DNA of 64,000 nucleotides from Globisporangium splendens. Taxonomy: Eukaryota; Oomycota; Peronosporomycetes; Pythiales; Pythiaceae. Below are positions 20,165 to 31,262 of this stretch, piece after piece. Position numbers and translations under genes: made by a program. Below the pieces are notes generated by a model that was not told where the DNA came from, did not search any database, and saw only the letters and a program-made list of their open reading frames with translations. Location: positions 62,001 to 126,000 of the forward strand of contig VFIW01000050.1 in assembly GCA_006386115.1 (NCBI GenBank), given 5' to 3'. The stretch's first letter is position 1, and each line of letters opens with the position of its first letter.

Positions 20165-22681
20165 TTAGCGCGTCAACTTCTGCTTCTTGTGCTGCTGCTT
20201 CTGCACGCGCTGCTGGAGTTTCTTCTTATTGCGAAGCGCGTCTTTCCGCTTACGCTTGAAGTCGAGCGTCAGTTTCTTCCGCTTCTCGGCCCAGTCCTTG
20301 ACGTTGAGCAGCCCGCTGCCACCTTCCGCGTTTACACAGAACGTGTCGCCAAACGCCAGGAACTCGGTCAGACTCCTCTTAATCGCCTTCTTCTTTGTCT
20401 TGGCATTGCCATCCATAGCATCGCCTTCTTCAGCGTCATTCTCATCGTCTTCTTCGTTGTCAGTGTCCACGTGAGCATCGTCCTCGTCGTCCTTTTCCTC
20501 GCTAAAGAACGACTGGGTGAAATGCCATGGCTTGTCCTCGTTGTCGCCATGGTCGTCACCGTCTTCGAAGAGGGTCTCACCCATCGCAGTAAGCCGCGCG
20601 TTCTTCTCCTTGTCTTCCTCGACAGGGAAGTCGAAGAGAGAACTCAACTTAAATGTAGAAGCTCCAGAGTCACCGCCAGCAGCGCCAGAAGAAACCGCGT
20701 CACCGTCTCCACTTGCACCTAATCCGCGCGAAAAGCCAAACACACCATCCAGAGCGGCTTCACCCTCGATACCGTCTTCCGAGTTCTTGCGCACACGCGT
20801 AAACATGCTCCCGAGGTTGCTCGACGTCGAGAAGAACCGCTCGCCACCGATGAGCACTTCCTTCTCCTCCCTCTTCTTTTTCTCTGTTGCCAACGCATCC
20901 TTTGCGTCGTCCTCGCCAACCTTCTGCTGCTTCTTCGGATCCTCAATCGGGATCTCAAACTCGGTGCGCGAATGCACGTCACGAGGATCGTAGCGCTTCA
21001 TCTGGCCCATCCACGACGCTTCCTTGATCGGATCCTTCTTGACCTTGACGCGCAGCTTGTACTTGATGCTCTCCACATCCACGTCTGGGAACAACTCGGC
21101 GATCACCGAGAGCGAGAGATCCTGCTCGGCGAGGAACTCGCGTTCGTGCTTCGCGGCCTCATCTTCGTCATCTTCGGCCTGGAACTGCTGCACTTCGCCT
21201 GAAGGTCCATTGGTGATCACAGCGAGCTCGTCGTCATCAAGCAGCAAGTCGTCGTTACCGCCATACTCGTTCTCCTCGTCTTCGATGAAACGCGCATCCA
21301 TGCGGAAACGCTGATCGCCGCCGAATCGTTTCTGCAGCTCAAAGAGTTTCTTACCGCGTTCTCCGAGAAACTCGGGACGCACGGCAAACGCCTTGGCGTC
21401 TTCATCCTCGTCATTGTCATCGTCAAACGCCAGTCCGAGGCGCTTTGTCTTTTTCTTATCATCCTGCTCGGTATCCGATCCATCGCGGAGCTCGCCGTAG
21501 TCGTCGCGCTTCTCGTCCTCTTCGTCATCACTCGAGTCGAGCCAATTCGTGATCGCACCGCTGCCTCCTGCTTCGTCCTCGTCATCGTGCGCGCCTTCCT
21601 CTTCTTCGTTACCGCTGTCGTCAAACGTGATCTTTTTGTTGCTCGTCGCCGTGAGATCGATTTTCGCTTGCTGCTGTTGCTGCTGCTTTTGCTTCATCTT
21701 GGCCTCCAGCGCCGCAATGCGTCGCGCATTCGCTTCTTCCCGTTCCACTTGCTGTTCAAGACCCTTCTCCTTCGTAAGTGCCTCCTTCTTCTTGGAATCA
21801 GCCGTTGTAGTCGTAGCTGCTGCACGCTTTGCTTCGGCTTCTTCCTGCTCAATCTGCTGCACGAACGCTTCCACGTCATCCATCGCCACCGCATCCGACT
21901 CGACCGACGACTCTGGAGACACTGGTGCTTTCGCGACCGAACCTGAAGATGCTGGTGCCGCTGCAGACTCGTCTCGCTCGTCTCCGCTGGAGCCCCAGTA
22001 GTCTGAATCGCCCTCATCGTTCTCTTCTTCTTCGCTCTCGTCACTTTGATCGTCGCCCTCACCGTTGCTTTCTGTCTCTGTCTGCTCCACCGGCTCATCA
22101 TCATCGACATTCTGGTAGCCATTCGATCCCACAGCAGCAGGTTTCACCACCGACTTCTTCGGCGCAAACGCCGCATCGAGATCCAGGTCGTCGTAGTCGA
22201 ACGTCGTGCGTTTCGTGCCCTGGAACTCCACACCCACATTCACAGCCAGCTCCTCGCCGCTTTTTTCGCTCGATCGCACCGCGAGGCCTCGCGCTTCGGC
22301 GCGGATCGCCTTCTGCATCTCCTCGCGCTCGCGCTGCTCCAGCCACTCCTGCTGCAGGCGCACCATGTAGTCGGGCTTCGCAGACTCCACGCGCAGCACG
22401 GAGTTCCGCCACTTCGTCTTGTTGTAGATCTTGATGAGCTTCTCGACGACCTCGGGCGCGGCGTCGCCCTCGAGTGTCAGGTACGCGAAGCCGCGGTGTG
22501 TCGCGTCCGCGTTGAGCGCGAACAGCCCCTTGGGTGCCAGCAGCTCCACGCTGCGCAGCTGGCAGCGGTCGACACTCACGAAGCGCGCGAACCGCTCCTG
22601 CAGCTCCTTCTCGTTCGTGTCCGCCGGCAAACCGCCCACGTACACACGCACGCTCAGCGGCGGGGTCGCAGTCGGTGCCAT
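20165..22681 (-). CDS. NOL8-like nucleolar RNA-binding protein (N-terminal RRM)
   Basis: 838 residues starting at the ATG at 22681 (MAPTATPPLS); an upstream in-frame ATG at 22792 adds 37 residues without conserved features and is rejected. One RRM at about residues 10-100 contains RNP2 VRVYVGGLP and RNP1-like HRGFAYLTL. Then come a conserved KPDYMVRLQQEW segment, long Asp/Glu/Ser-rich and Lys/Glu coiled stretches, and a strongly basic C-terminus with KRKRKDALRNKKKLQQR. One N-terminal RRM, an acidic middle and a basic tail match nucleolar protein 8, involved in ribosome biogenesis. Assignment to NOL8 rests on architecture rather than a family-specific motif. It is the only conserved gene inside the loop of the inverted repeat. 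Confidence 0.75.
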   Translation of the reverse strand: MAPTATPPLSVRVYVGGLPADTNEKELQERFARFVSVDRCQLRSVELLAPKGLFALNADATHRGFAYLTLEGDAAPEVVEKLIKIYNKTKWRNSVLRVESAKPDYMVRLQQEWLEQREREEMQKAIRAEARGLAVRSSEKSGEELAVNVGVEFQGTKRTTFDYDDLDLDAAFAPKKSVVKPAAVGSNGYQNVDDDEPVEQTETESNGEGDDQSDESEEEENDEGDSDYWGSSGDERDESAAAPASSGSVAKAPVSPESSVESDAVAMDDVEAFVQQIEQEEAEAKRAAATTTTADSKKKEALTKEKGLEQQVEREEANARRIAALEAKMKQKQQQQQQAKIDLTATSNKKITFDDSGNEEEEGAHDDEDEAGGSGAITNWLDSSDDEEDEKRDDYGELRDGSDTEQDDKKKTKRLGLAFDDDNDEDEDAKAFAVRPEFLGERGKKLFELQKRFGGDQRFRMDARFIEDEENEYGGNDDLLLDDDELAVITNGPSGEVQQFQAEDDEDEAAKHEREFLAEQDLSLSVIAELFPDVDVESIKYKLRVKVKKDPIKEASWMGQMKRYDPRDVHSRTEFEIPIEDPKKQQKVGEDDAKDALATEKKKREEKEVLIGGERFFSTSSNLGSMFTRVRKNSEDGIEGEAALDGVFGFSRGLGASGDGDAVSSGAAGGDSGASTFKLSSLFDFPVEEDKEKNARLTAMGETLFEDGDDHGDNEDKPWHFTQSFFSEEKDDEDDAHVDTDNEEDDENDAEEGDAMDGNAKTKKKAIKRSLTEFLAFGDTFCVNAEGGSGLLNVKDWAEKRKKLTLDFKRKRKDALRNKKKLQQRVQKQQHKKQKLTR

Positions 22682-23085
22682 ATTGCTGCTTTGCGCTATT
22701 GATGGTGTTGCCTTTTTTGACTGGTGCTTGCTAGCGAGCCCCAGAAATTGCATATTGATTCGTAGAAAATGCATAGTTCTCAGTAATTGCATAATGATTG
22801 TATGGGTTTGTAGAGGTATACAGTACTAATCTGGAATGAGGGTTCTACGATGGAAAACAGTATCAATGGGGCATTTTACAAAACGTGGACCATTGTTTCG
22901 GTGGAAGACTGGATGCTCACTTTTTTGCTTCTGTCGTAACAAGGGATGTCCTTTGATTATGGCCACGGTGGAAATTTGGACGTTGCTGAAGTTTCCATGA
23001 GGCACAATAGCGATGAGGTTGCGTGTGTCTGCGTAAAGGACTCGCGTCCTTCTCCCGATCTCAAGCTGCTGGCAACATTGCACTC
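22682..23085. other. Intergenic DNA with a possible relic of the 19316-gene paralogue
   Basis: An open frame from 22946 runs into the duplicated exon at 23086 (protein ...LLATLHSAANPHGDP...). The 30 bases before 23086 still align loosely with the intron end at 19509-19538, but the acceptor AG is not kept. It is probably a diverged or broken paralogue. Confidence 0.4.
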
Positions 23086-23722
23086 CGCTGCGAATCCACA
23101 TGGTGACCCCAAGAACTTGAGCTCTTCCGTCTGTCTGAACTTTTTGGATGTGAGGCTGTTGAAAAATAAAGTCGCAGGCGTCGAGACGAGCGGCTTCAAG
23201 TCAATTCATGTGTGGTGCAACTTGGATCAACGTATCAGAAAACTGGGTGAGACGAACCTGGTTTCTGCATGGTAGAGGACGTGCATCGCCACTACTGCCT
23301 CTCAATTTACGCATTATAAGTAAAGTCCAAATTGCGTATACAAATAATCAGTAAACAATGGCACAGTTGGTGTATATGAAGGTAAAGTTGAATTAAGCAG
23401 GTGTGCGATTGACAGTCCACATGTGACGAGACGTGGTCAAGAGCTCCAGTCGTCCTTGGGTCGACTGGATCGAAACGATCTGTTGAGAGCGCCGCACGCG
23501 TTCCGACTTTTTTCATTCGCGTAGGAGGATCCACCCACCGCAACCTGAGCGATCTGTCGAGAATGCCGCATGGGGTTCTGACTTTTTGCTCGTGTATGTG
23601 GATCTCCGACCGACATCCTCAGTCTGGATAGGTTGCTGCATAGACACATCTTAAAGAAGAAGCGTCTTGCGTTGCAGCAAGCCTCACCAGTCAGGGCAAT
23701 CGATCGACCGCATTCCAAGTGG

Positions 23723-23740
23723 GCTCATTATTCATTTCGC
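23723..23740 (+). promoter_or_regulatory. Inr/FPR-type core promoter, right-arm SGK gene
   Basis: GCTCATTATTCATTTCGC, identical to 18851-18868 on the other arm; ends 35 nt before the ATG at 23776. Confidence 0.85.
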
Positions 23741-23775
23741 CTCGTGCCCAACACTCATCCATCTCAATCGCAAGA

Positions 23776-24966
23776 ATGATCTCGATCAAGAACCTGTGCA
23801 CACTCGCCATCGTTGCCTTCGCAGTGGCTGCAACTCCATCCTCCGTCGCGGCTGCCCAGGACGCTGCCCCACGTCACCTGCGCGTCCAAGGTGGCTACAG
23901 CAGCTCTACTGCGCAGAACACAGGTGCTGCCACTAGCACCACCACGACCGCTACCTCTGGAGGTTACGGAGGATCGACTGAGAAGACCAGCAGCGGATCC
24001 CCAAACTCAGGAACCTGGAGCAGTGGAAAGACGACGTCCGGAGGCTACGGAGGCTCGGCTACAAAGACCAGCAGCGGTGTCTCAGGTTTCGGTACGTCGA
24101 GCGGTAAAACGTTTGGAGGCTACGGAGGCTCGACGGGTAAGACCACTGCTGCCAGTGGTTGGCCAAGTTCTGGCGCTGCTGCTGCTACTTCTGGTACCAA
24201 GTCTTCCGGGAGCTCTACCAGCAAGAGTAGCACCGGAGTCGCCAGCACTGGCAAGACCTCTGGAGGCTACACGTTTGGGTCGACTGGCAAGACCCAAGGT
24301 ACCACAACCGCCAGCAGCAGCAGCAAGACCAGTGGCTTCGGAGGGATCTCAAGTGGCAACACCTTTGGGGGCTTCGGTGGTTCGGCAACTAGCAAGACCA
24401 CTAGCAGCGGCACCACCAGTGGGTTTGGTGGAATCTCAAGCGGCAAGACTGTTGGCGGCTTCGGTGGTTTATCAACCAGCAAGACTACCGGTAGCAGTGG
24501 CAAGAGCACCAGCAGTGGATACGGTAAGAGTACGAGCAGCGGCACCACTGGTGGTTTTCCTATGGGCTTCGGCGGCGTCAGCTCCAGTGGCAAGGGTGTG
24601 TCCACGTCTACCAACTCTGGCGCTGCTCCTTCGACCACCTCGAACACGGACACGAGCGCCAGTGTACCAGCCAGCGGTACCGATACAACGACGGATACTG
24701 CCTCAGGAACTGACACGACTGCTGCTGCTACTGCGTCGCAGACTGTGAGCACCGACGATAGCGCGACGACCACGTCGTCCGAGACGACGACGACTGACGG
24801 CACTGCTACGAGCAGCGACTCAACGGCAGCTACTGACGCGCCAGCAACCACGGACAGCACGACCACGGATGCGACCACGACCAGCACGGACGCTACTACC
24901 ACGGATGCGACGGACAGCAACACTGCTGCGACCACCAGCACTACCAACGGAGCGTCTCAGTACTAG
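23776..24966 (+). CDS. SGK-family secreted Ser/Gly/Thr-rich protein with RHLR motif, copy 2
   Basis: 396 residues, identical to the 17625-18815 product: signal peptide, RHLR at residues 33-36, Gly/Ser/Tyr repeats, Thr/Asp tail. It is transcribed away from the loop, as is the left copy, so the two genes point outward from the NOL8-like gene. The identity includes promoter and 3' flank to 25082, so both are expected to be expressed alike. Low-complexity sequence normally drifts in repeat number quickly, so perfect identity means a very recent duplication or ongoing gene conversion. Confidence 0.88.
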   Translation: MISIKNLCTLAIVAFAVAATPSSVAAAQDAAPRHLRVQGGYSSSTAQNTGAATSTTTTATSGGYGGSTEKTSSGSPNSGTWSSGKTTSGGYGGSATKTSSGVSGFGTSSGKTFGGYGGSTGKTTAASGWPSSGAAAATSGTKSSGSSTSKSSTGVASTGKTSGGYTFGSTGKTQGTTTASSSSKTSGFGGISSGNTFGGFGGSATSKTTSSGTTSGFGGISSGKTVGGFGGLSTSKTTGSSGKSTSSGYGKSTSSGTTGGFPMGFGGVSSSGKGVSTSTNSGAAPSTTSNTDTSASVPASGTDTTTDTASGTDTTAAATASQTVSTDDSATTTSSETTTTDGTATSSDSTAATDAPATTDSTTTDATTTSTDATTTDATDSNTAATTSTTNGASQY

Positions 24967-25197
24967 ATGCGCACGATCGTTATTGAATGTAGCCATTTTG
25001 TGTGTTGGCATGTGTGTACCCAGAAGCCCAGACGCAGCTGCAAACATTGCCACTGCGTCAACCTGGACGTTGTGTATAAAGATGTGATTGCGTCGGACTA
25101 ATCTTCATCCATTTCCAAGTAAACTAGCAATTTCGCGCATAACACATTGCTTTAGTTCTCGCTTGTTTCCATTTCGCACGAACAAGCATGACTGAGA

Positions 25198-25663
25198 ATG
25201 TCTGTGACGACTGGACTACGAGGCGGCTCATCCACCAGCAAGACCTCCACCGGCATTGGCAAGAGCACCAACAATGAATGCAGTAAGAGTACAAGCGGTC
25301 ACTCCATGGTTTCCGAGGCTTCAGCGCTGGTGGCAAGGGTGGCGAGTCTACAGCTACCAGCTCTAAAGCAGCTCCAGTCGTGCCGTCGACCACATCTGAG
25401 ACAGACAAGCAACGCCAGTACACCAGTGAGTGGAGTCGATACGACCACCAATACTGTTTGACATTGCTACCACCGCGTCGCAGATTGCGAACATTGATGA
25501 GAGTGGTACGATTGCTTCAACTGGGACGTCGACGACTGACACGACGACCCGCAATTTGACGATAGCAGCCGCGACGACTAGTTCCAGCAGCTTTACGACG
25601 AATGCAACGACCAGTAGCACTACGAAGACTACCAGCGCCATCAATGGAGCGTCTAAGTACTAG
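25198..25663 (+). pseudogene. SGK-family (RHLR subfamily) C-terminal fragment
   Basis: Directly downstream of the right arm. The first frame (from 25198) contains TSKTSTGIGKSTNN, matching the central repeats of the 23776 gene from about residue 250 onward. After frame breaks around 25300-25480 a second frame carries the Thr-rich tail and ends INGASKY, versus TNGASQY in the intact gene. No signal peptide, RHLR motif or promoter is left. It is a diverged, truncated third member. Confidence 0.75.
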
Positions 25664-25894
25664 ATGCGCACGTGGAAATGAATGTGGGCAATGTGTAGTA
25701 CCCAGATGAAGCTGTCTAAAATTCTCCATTGCTTGTAAATGAGACTGCGTAAAGCTCTGTCTTTGTCGCACCAGCAGCGTTATATATATTACGTTTTCCA
25801 TCCATCGTTTGCTTCTTTTCTTTTTCGCACATATCACTGGATTCTGGACCATTAGAAGCACCCGTAGCAAACACTGTTTTCAAGGAGATTTGAG
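25664..25894. other. Short convergent intergenic region
   Basis: 231 bp between the SGK fragment and the stop of the PX/RING gene; nothing recognisable. Confidence 0.5.
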
Positions 25895-26824
25895 TTATGG
25901 GATCACATCGAGCTTTCCGCACGTCGGACACCGCAGGTCTTCGTTGAGCTTGGGGAGGATACATTCGTCGTGGAACCGGTGACCGCAGGACATCTTCATG
26001 ACGTAGATGTTCTTCACGGGCATGGGCAAGTCACACAGTGTGCACATCTCGAGCGCGACATCACCCGAGTGTGGTCCAATGAAGCTTCCGCGCGGCATCT
26101 GGTCGCTTTCATCCACGTCGTCGACTTTGCCAGTACTGGCAAACGAGTTGCGCGTGGTGTTGCTGCCGACAGCTTTGGCGTCCAGCACGGCGTTCGACGG
26201 CAGCGTGAGCGTGCCGAGTACGTGGTTCTCGTCGATCACCTCGCCGTATACAAAGTTGAGGAACTCGCGCGCAACGTCCTGCTTGACGATGGCGCACGAG
26301 TGGTTCTCGCGGTTGAGCAGGAACGTGCGGATGGTCTGGAGCACGTGGTTGAGCGCGTCCTTGCGGCGTTCGATAAGCATCTTGGACGTGTGACCCAGAA
26401 AGTAGCGTTTCTTGGCCGGGAAGTAGCTGATCAAAAAATTCTCGAGCCACGGACACCCGGCGCCGCAGAAGTGGCCGTGGCAAAGCGCCGCGAGCATCTT
26501 CTCCTGGAAGACATGGTACTCATCGAAGGACCGCGGGTGCTTCCAGAGCGCACGCGCGCGCGAGTGGCGCACCGTCAGCACGTACCGTACGTCGCCCTCG
26601 TGTCGCAGCACGACCGACACCTCTAGACTGAGCTGTTCGAGCTGCGCGATGAGCCGCTGGGCCACGGCGTCCACGGGTGCCTGTTTGTGCGCCTCGCCCG
26701 AGGCCATCGACGCGCGCTGGCGGCCGCTGAGGCTGCCGCGACTGCCGCTGAAGCTGTTGCGACTGGCGCCGCCGCCGCTGGACGTGGAGGAGGAAGAGGA
26801 CGGCGCTGCTGCGTGGAGCGCCAT
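25895..26824 (-). CDS. PX-like and RING-type zinc finger protein
   Basis: 309 residues from the ATG at 26824. A Ser/Gly-rich disordered head (1-55) is followed by a PX-like lipid-binding fold (about 60-200: VRYVLTVRHSRA, SFDEYHVFQEKML, then an FPAKKR stretch resembling the PX Pro/basic phosphoinositide loop, then ERRKDALNHVLQTI) with an unusual Cys/His insertion (CHGHFCGAGC). The last ~50 residues form a RING-H2-like finger: CTLC, then MSCGHRFHDEC, then CPTC. Family knowledge suggests a membrane-associated E3 ubiquitin ligase or trafficking adaptor. The PX call rests on pattern and order, the RING call on the full ligand set. Single exon. Confidence 0.75.
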   Translation of the reverse strand: MALHAAAPSSSSSTSSGGGASRNSFSGSRGSLSGRQRASMASGEAHKQAPVDAVAQRLIAQLEQLSLEVSVVLRHEGDVRYVLTVRHSRARALWKHPRSFDEYHVFQEKMLAALCHGHFCGAGCPWLENFLISYFPAKKRYFLGHTSKMLIERRKDALNHVLQTIRTFLLNRENHSCAIVKQDVAREFLNFVYGEVIDENHVLGTLTLPSNAVLDAKAVGSNTTRNSFASTGKVDDVDESDQMPRGSFIGPHSGDVALEMCTLCDLPMPVKNIYVMKMSCGHRFHDECILPKLNEDLRCPTCGKLDVIP

Positions 26825-27431
26825 GGCAGAAGCGATGAGCTACCTATGAATGCGGACGCCGTCGGTGCCGCGTCGTTCGTTCTTTGGACTGCGAAGTTGA
26901 GTTCGTCCGCCTGTCATGACAACGGCGCGTGCGTGTGTTTGACTGGCTCGAGTGCAGCTAACCTTCTGCTGTGAGACACCTGTTGAAATTAATGTATGCG
27001 AGAAAGAACATGCTGAACGCCATGTTAGATCTACAACATTATTGCCAATTTTCAATTTGGAAAAGAATGGACTGTCTGAATCGATGGTTGATAGTATTGG
27101 CTGAGTACTGGAGGGGGAGCTGATTACGGTGCCGCAGCACCATCCAAGTTTGCGTTTCTGTCGTCGCGTCAACAATAGGTACGTGCTGCAGCAACCGGAC
27201 TTAATCACTGCAAGCTATTGTCAGTGTTCAAATGTATCATTTCGAAAAGGGTGGGATGTAGTTAATCTATTCCTGTAGAGGTAGAGATACCTTGGTTTTA
27301 GGGTGTGTGGCATTCACTTCTTCTTTGTTGGCTCTCCTTTATTTTCTTTTTCATCGTCTAATGATCATTTGTCTCATCAACTGCGTAGACTTCATTCGTC
27401 TCAGTGTGTGAGAAATGTGAGCTCTAAAGCT
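26825..27431. other. Intergenic region, nothing recognised
   Basis: About 600 bp upstream of the PX/RING gene and downstream of the cysteine-module gene. No gene or repeat supported. Confidence 0.5.
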
Positions 27432-30400
27432 CTAGGCCGTACTGCAGCTCTTTGGGGTCCCGCTCCACTGGCAGAACGTATTTGCCACACAAGTTGATTT
27501 CGAGGTGTACGTGGTGCAAGGCGCCGTTGACTCACAGGACGCACTGGCTGTGTTCCATGCGCACACAGATTGCTTGAGGCAGTTGACTTCTTTCTTGTAG
27601 TTCGAGCACATCACGGCCGCAGAGGTTGGTGCTGGTGATGTGGTCATAGGCGCTGGAGTTAGTTCTGGAGTTGGTGCCGGCGTTGGAGCTGCAGTCGTAG
27701 GAGCTGGATTTGGAGGTGAAGGTAACGCTATCAGACATGTCAAGTACGTCGAGCTCCATCCACATGATATGTCTTCTTTGCAAGCCTTTTCGTCCAAGTC
27801 TGCGCAATTTAAAACAGAGGCCACTAGAGATGGAGACGGACCTGAAGACGGACCAGGAGACGAAGTCGTAGTTGTTGCCGCTGGTATAGGTGCTGGTGTA
27901 GGTGCTGGTGTAGGTGCTGGCGTTGCTGCTGGCGTCGGAACGACGGACGTTGGAGCTGGGGTCTCGATGGCACTGCACACTCTGGTCGCAGTGTCCCACG
28001 AGCACGAGGCTGCCTGGCAAGCAACCTTCTTGGTAAATGTCGAGCAGTCCACGGTCGTCGCAGCTGGCGTTGGCGTTGTGGTCGGCAGTTGAATGGTGGC
28101 ACCTGCATCAGAAGAACCAGAGCTCTCCGTTGACCCCAATGTTGGAGGGATTGGAGTGCATACTTTGTCAGCTTTGTTCCATGTGCAAGAGTCTGGGAGT
28201 AGCAAGCACGCAGCTTTTTTCAGTGTTGTGCATGGAGTTGGCGATTCTGGCGTTGGGGATGGAGCAGTTGTCTCTGAAGCATGAACGGTAGAGCAAGTCT
28301 TGGACTCTGTATCCCATTCGCAGATGGCCTCACTCTTGCAAGCTAAGCGCTTCAGTGACTCACACGACACAACTCCAGCATCGCCCGATAGTCCTGTACC
28401 GGAACCGGAAGATGCTGAAGAGCTCGCGTTTGCAGTTTGGCAAGTCTTGGTTACCGCATCCCATTCACACGAGCTCTCGGCCTTGCATTGCAGGCGTTTA
28501 GTCAGCGAAGGACACAATTTCACATCGTCGGAAGGTGGCGCCACTGTTCTGGTCGTGGCTGTGGAGTTTGCGACCAAGCAGGTCTTGGTCACCGTGTCCC
28601 AGCTACAAAGAGTTTCGTTGTTGCACTGGACACGCTTGGTAAACGATTCACAGAGTTCACTCACCGTGGTTGGTACGGTGGTACTTGAGTCTGCTGCCTG
28701 GCAAGTCTTGGTCTCAATATCCCAATGGCACGAGGGATCGCTCTTGCATTCCACACGCTTCGTCAACAAGACGCACAGCTCGGCATCACCATCATCATCA
28801 CCGTCAGATCCCGGCGACACCACCCCAGACGAAGCATCATCAATGCACACCTTGTTGATCTTATCCCAGTCACAAGCCTCGTCGGCATTGCAAGTGATTT
28901 TCTTGTTGTACAACGCGCAACCACCACCAACACTCACGGCTCCCGAGGACGACGAAGACCCCAAACCAGCATCGCCGCAAGTATGCGTTGTTCGGTCCCA
29001 ATCACAGGACTCGTCAGCGTCGCAAGTGATCTTCTTCGTGTATGCCGCACAGCCACTCGAGGCTGCTGGAGTGGATGCATCCGAGTCCGCATTAACACAT
29101 GTCTTGGTTACTCGGTCCCAGTCACAAGCTTCATCAGCATTGCACGTGCTCTTCTTCTTATAGGCAGCACAACCAGGTACAGTGACTGGGGTCGAAACAT
29201 CTGAGTCAGCGTCACTGCAAGTCTTGGTCACTCGATCCCAGTCACAAGTCTCGTCGGCATTGCATGACCCTTTCTTTTTGTAAGTGGCACAGCCAGCAGA
29301 CTCATATGGGTCCAAAGCATTAACGCAAGTCTTGGTGGCCTTATCCCAGTCGCAGGCATCGTCAGCGTTGCATGCCACTTTCTTCGTGTACGCCGCACAG
29401 CCAGTCGAGCCAGAGGATGACGCAGCGCTGACGCATGTCTTGGCCGCTTTATCCCAGTCACAATCCTCGTCGGCATTGCACGTCACCTTTTTGGTGTAAG
29501 AGGCACAGCCAGCGAATGGGCTCGATGTCGCAGTACTAACACACGTCTTGGTGGTTTTATCCCAGGCACAAGCGTCATCAGCAGTGCATGTAGCTTTCTT
29601 TGTGTACGCGGCACAACCAGTTCCATCAGAGGAGGATGAAGCACTGGCACAAGTCTTGGTGGCCTTGTCCCAGTCACAAGCCTCGTTGGCGTTGCATGTT
29701 GCCTTGTTTGTGTACGATACACACCCAGCAGATCGAGTCGATGATGAGGCACTGACACACGTCTTGGTGGTCTTGTCCCAGGCACAAGCGTCATCAGCAG
29801 TGCATGTGGCTTTCTTTTTGTACGCGATACAACCACTTCCATCAGAGGAGGATGCAGCGCTAACGCATGTCTTGGTGGCTTTGTCCCAGTCGCAAGCAGT
29901 GTTTGCATTGCACTTGGCTTTTTTCGTGTACGACGCACACAGCTCGTCGTTGTCGTCTGAGTCGTCCGAGTCACTTGAGTCATCCGCGTGACAGGTCTTG
30001 GTTGTTTTGTCCCATACGCAAGCGTCGTGCTTGACACACTTGCCGCGCTTCGTGAAGGTTTTGCACACGTCATCTATCTCATCGGCATCACTTCCCACGG
30101 TAGTGCCGGAACTGGAGCCACTCGAACTGGACGCCACCTTCTTCAGAACCTGTTGCACACCTGCTTGTCGTGGCTTGATATCCCCACATCCAACGGACGG
30201 GAACACGCACCCCCACGTCACTCCTCCAGGTATAATCTGACACTCGGCGGCTTCCTTGGCGACGCAATCCTGACCGTTGAACGACGGCAGCGTCGGGTGA
30301 CAATCCTTGCTCGCAACGTCTCCCTGCAGTGGGCACGCGTATCCGGCCGGAGCCAATCCAGCGCCAGAGCAAATAGAACCGCGCGCATCGACGATCGCAT

Positions 30401-30515
30401 ACGTCGCATCGCCGCACACCGAAACCTCGGTCGCGTCAATGGATGAGACGACACTGACAGCGAGCACGGCAATCGCAGCCGCAACGGAGCGCCTTGGTCG
30501 ATGGAAGCACCGCAT
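27432..30515 (-). CDS. Secreted protein of 20 four-cysteine modules with Thr/Pro-rich linkers
   Basis: 1,027 residues from the ATG at 30515. Signal peptide at about 1-28 ([15 protein letters not shown] core). A unique ~85-residue Cys-rich domain follows (CGDATYAIV...[19 protein letters not shown]). Then come about 20 modules of ~25 residues with pattern C-x3-[YF]-T-K-K-x2-C-x5-C-x-W-D-x3-K-T-C, joined by Ser/Asp- or, toward the C-terminus, Pro/Thr-rich mucin-like linkers. Four cysteines per module suggest two disulphides; C-x-W resembles the core of PSI-type domains, but no known domain is matched with confidence. There is no transmembrane end. Likely an extracellular or wall/cyst-coat protein (inference). 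Its first half is duplicated almost exactly at 37955-39579. Confidence 0.88.
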   Translation of the reverse strand: MRCFHRPRRSVAAAIAVLAVSVVSSIDATEVSVCGDATYAIVDARGSICSGAGLAPAGYACPLQGDVASKDCHPTLPSFNGQDCVAKEAAECQIIPGGVTWGCVFPSVGCGDIKPRQAGVQQVLKKVASSSSGSSSGTTVGSDADEIDDVCKTFTKRGKCVKHDACVWDKTTKTCHADDSSDSDDSDDNDELCASYTKKAKCNANTACDWDKATKTCVSAASSSDGSGCIAYKKKATCTADDACAWDKTTKTCVSASSSTRSAGCVSYTNKATCNANEACDWDKATKTCASASSSSDGTGCAAYTKKATCTADDACAWDKTTKTCVSTATSSPFAGCASYTKKVTCNADEDCDWDKAAKTCVSAASSSGSTGCAAYTKKVACNADDACDWDKATKTCVNALDPYESAGCATYKKKGSCNADETCDWDRVTKTCSDADSDVSTPVTVPGCAAYKKKSTCNADEACDWDRVTKTCVNADSDASTPAASSGCAAYTKKITCDADESCDWDRTTHTCGDAGLGSSSSSGAVSVGGGCALYNKKITCNADEACDWDKINKVCIDDASSGVVSPGSDGDDDGDAELCVLLTKRVECKSDPSCHWDIETKTCQAADSSTTVPTTVSELCESFTKRVQCNNETLCSWDTVTKTCLVANSTATTRTVAPPSDDVKLCPSLTKRLQCKAESSCEWDAVTKTCQTANASSSASSGSGTGLSGDAGVVSCESLKRLACKSEAICEWDTESKTCSTVHASETTAPSPTPESPTPCTTLKKAACLLLPDSCTWNKADKVCTPIPPTLGSTESSGSSDAGATIQLPTTTPTPAATTVDCSTFTKKVACQAASCSWDTATRVCSAIETPAPTSVVPTPAATPAPTPAPTPAPIPAATTTTSSPGPSSGPSPSLVASVLNCADLDEKACKEDISCGWSSTYLTCLIALPSPPNPAPTTAAPTPAPTPELTPAPMTTSPAPTSAAVMCSNYKKEVNCLKQSVCAWNTASASCESTAPCTTYTSKSTCVANTFCQWSGTPKSCSTA
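28859..30483. repeat. 1,625-bp near-identical direct duplication, copy 1
   Basis: Matches 37955-39579 at a constant offset of 9,096 with very few substitutions. Both edges are inside the coding regions (in a module at 28859, within the signal-peptide codons at 30483); outside, the two genes diverge. Confidence 0.92.
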
Positions 30516-30565
30516 TCTGGTTCCTCCAGTGGCGTATGCGTGTGGTGCTTCGAGTACCTGCGAGC

Positions 30566-30585
30566 GGGTAAATGGCGGAATGCGG
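30566..30585 (-). promoter_or_regulatory. Possible core promoter of the 27432-30515 gene
   Basis: Minus strand reads ACCGCATTCCGCCATTTACC, an Inr-like CATTCC followed by an FPR-like CATTTACC about 55 nt before the ATG. A weaker version (CCGCATTCCTCAATTGAC) is at the matching place (39641-39657) before the sister gene. Confidence 0.5.
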
Positions 30586-31262
30586 TTGACTCACGCCGGC
30601 GCACCACGCACGCCAAGAAAACCCATTCATCTTGGTGAGGAGCTGCGGAACAGGACCTGCACTCTTTCTGGTTTGTGCTGGCGCTGAATACAGCTGCCGA
30701 AACAGGTCCAGTGACCTCTATGACATGCATGTCATCCTTCATAATATGAATCATTTCGTAATCAGTGGACTGAATGCGCAAAGACACTAAACCTCTCTAT
30801 AGTGGATATACGTAGCTGTAGTTGCGCATGTGGACTGTTTCTGGATGGTTGGGGGATGTAGTTTCGTCTCGTTTATGTACGCTGGGATGGGTCCAGGATG
30901 ACAACTCCACTGAAACGCTTGTGGACGCTGAACGCCCTGCTCGCATAACACCGACAGTAAATCGGCATCTTGTGCATCAATATAATGTTATAGACGTAAA
31001 CTACATATTAAGAAACTAATAAAAGGTTCAAAGTAGTATTGGTTATAAATTGAAACAGAACACACGCAGGAGGGTTTGTGCCACCCACAATGTTGCTTGC
31101 CCATCAACACCACCAATCATCTCGTTCAGCCCAGAGCAAAGCAGAAAACACAGCATTTACGTTTGACGACGTCAGCACGTCAGTGACGTGTGAGGCGGGA
31201 ATCGCATTGCCGACGTGCTTGCGAGGTAAGGAGCTCAGGCTGCGGCATTGGTATGTCCCTCG
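30586..31262. other. Intergenic region, nothing recognised
   Basis: Upstream DNA of the Cys-module gene; AT-richer from about 30960 to 31060. No gene supported. Confidence 0.5.

Larger units (their letters stand above)
23086..25082 (-). repeat. Large inverted repeat, right arm (1,997 bp)
   Basis: Exact-length reverse-complement partner of 17509-19505. The loop between the arms is 3,580 bp. Confidence 0.95.

Noticed and set aside
20165..22792. Longer N-terminus of the NOL8-like protein from 22792
   Set aside because: The additional 37 residues lack features of the family and the RRM begins right after the ATG at 22681.
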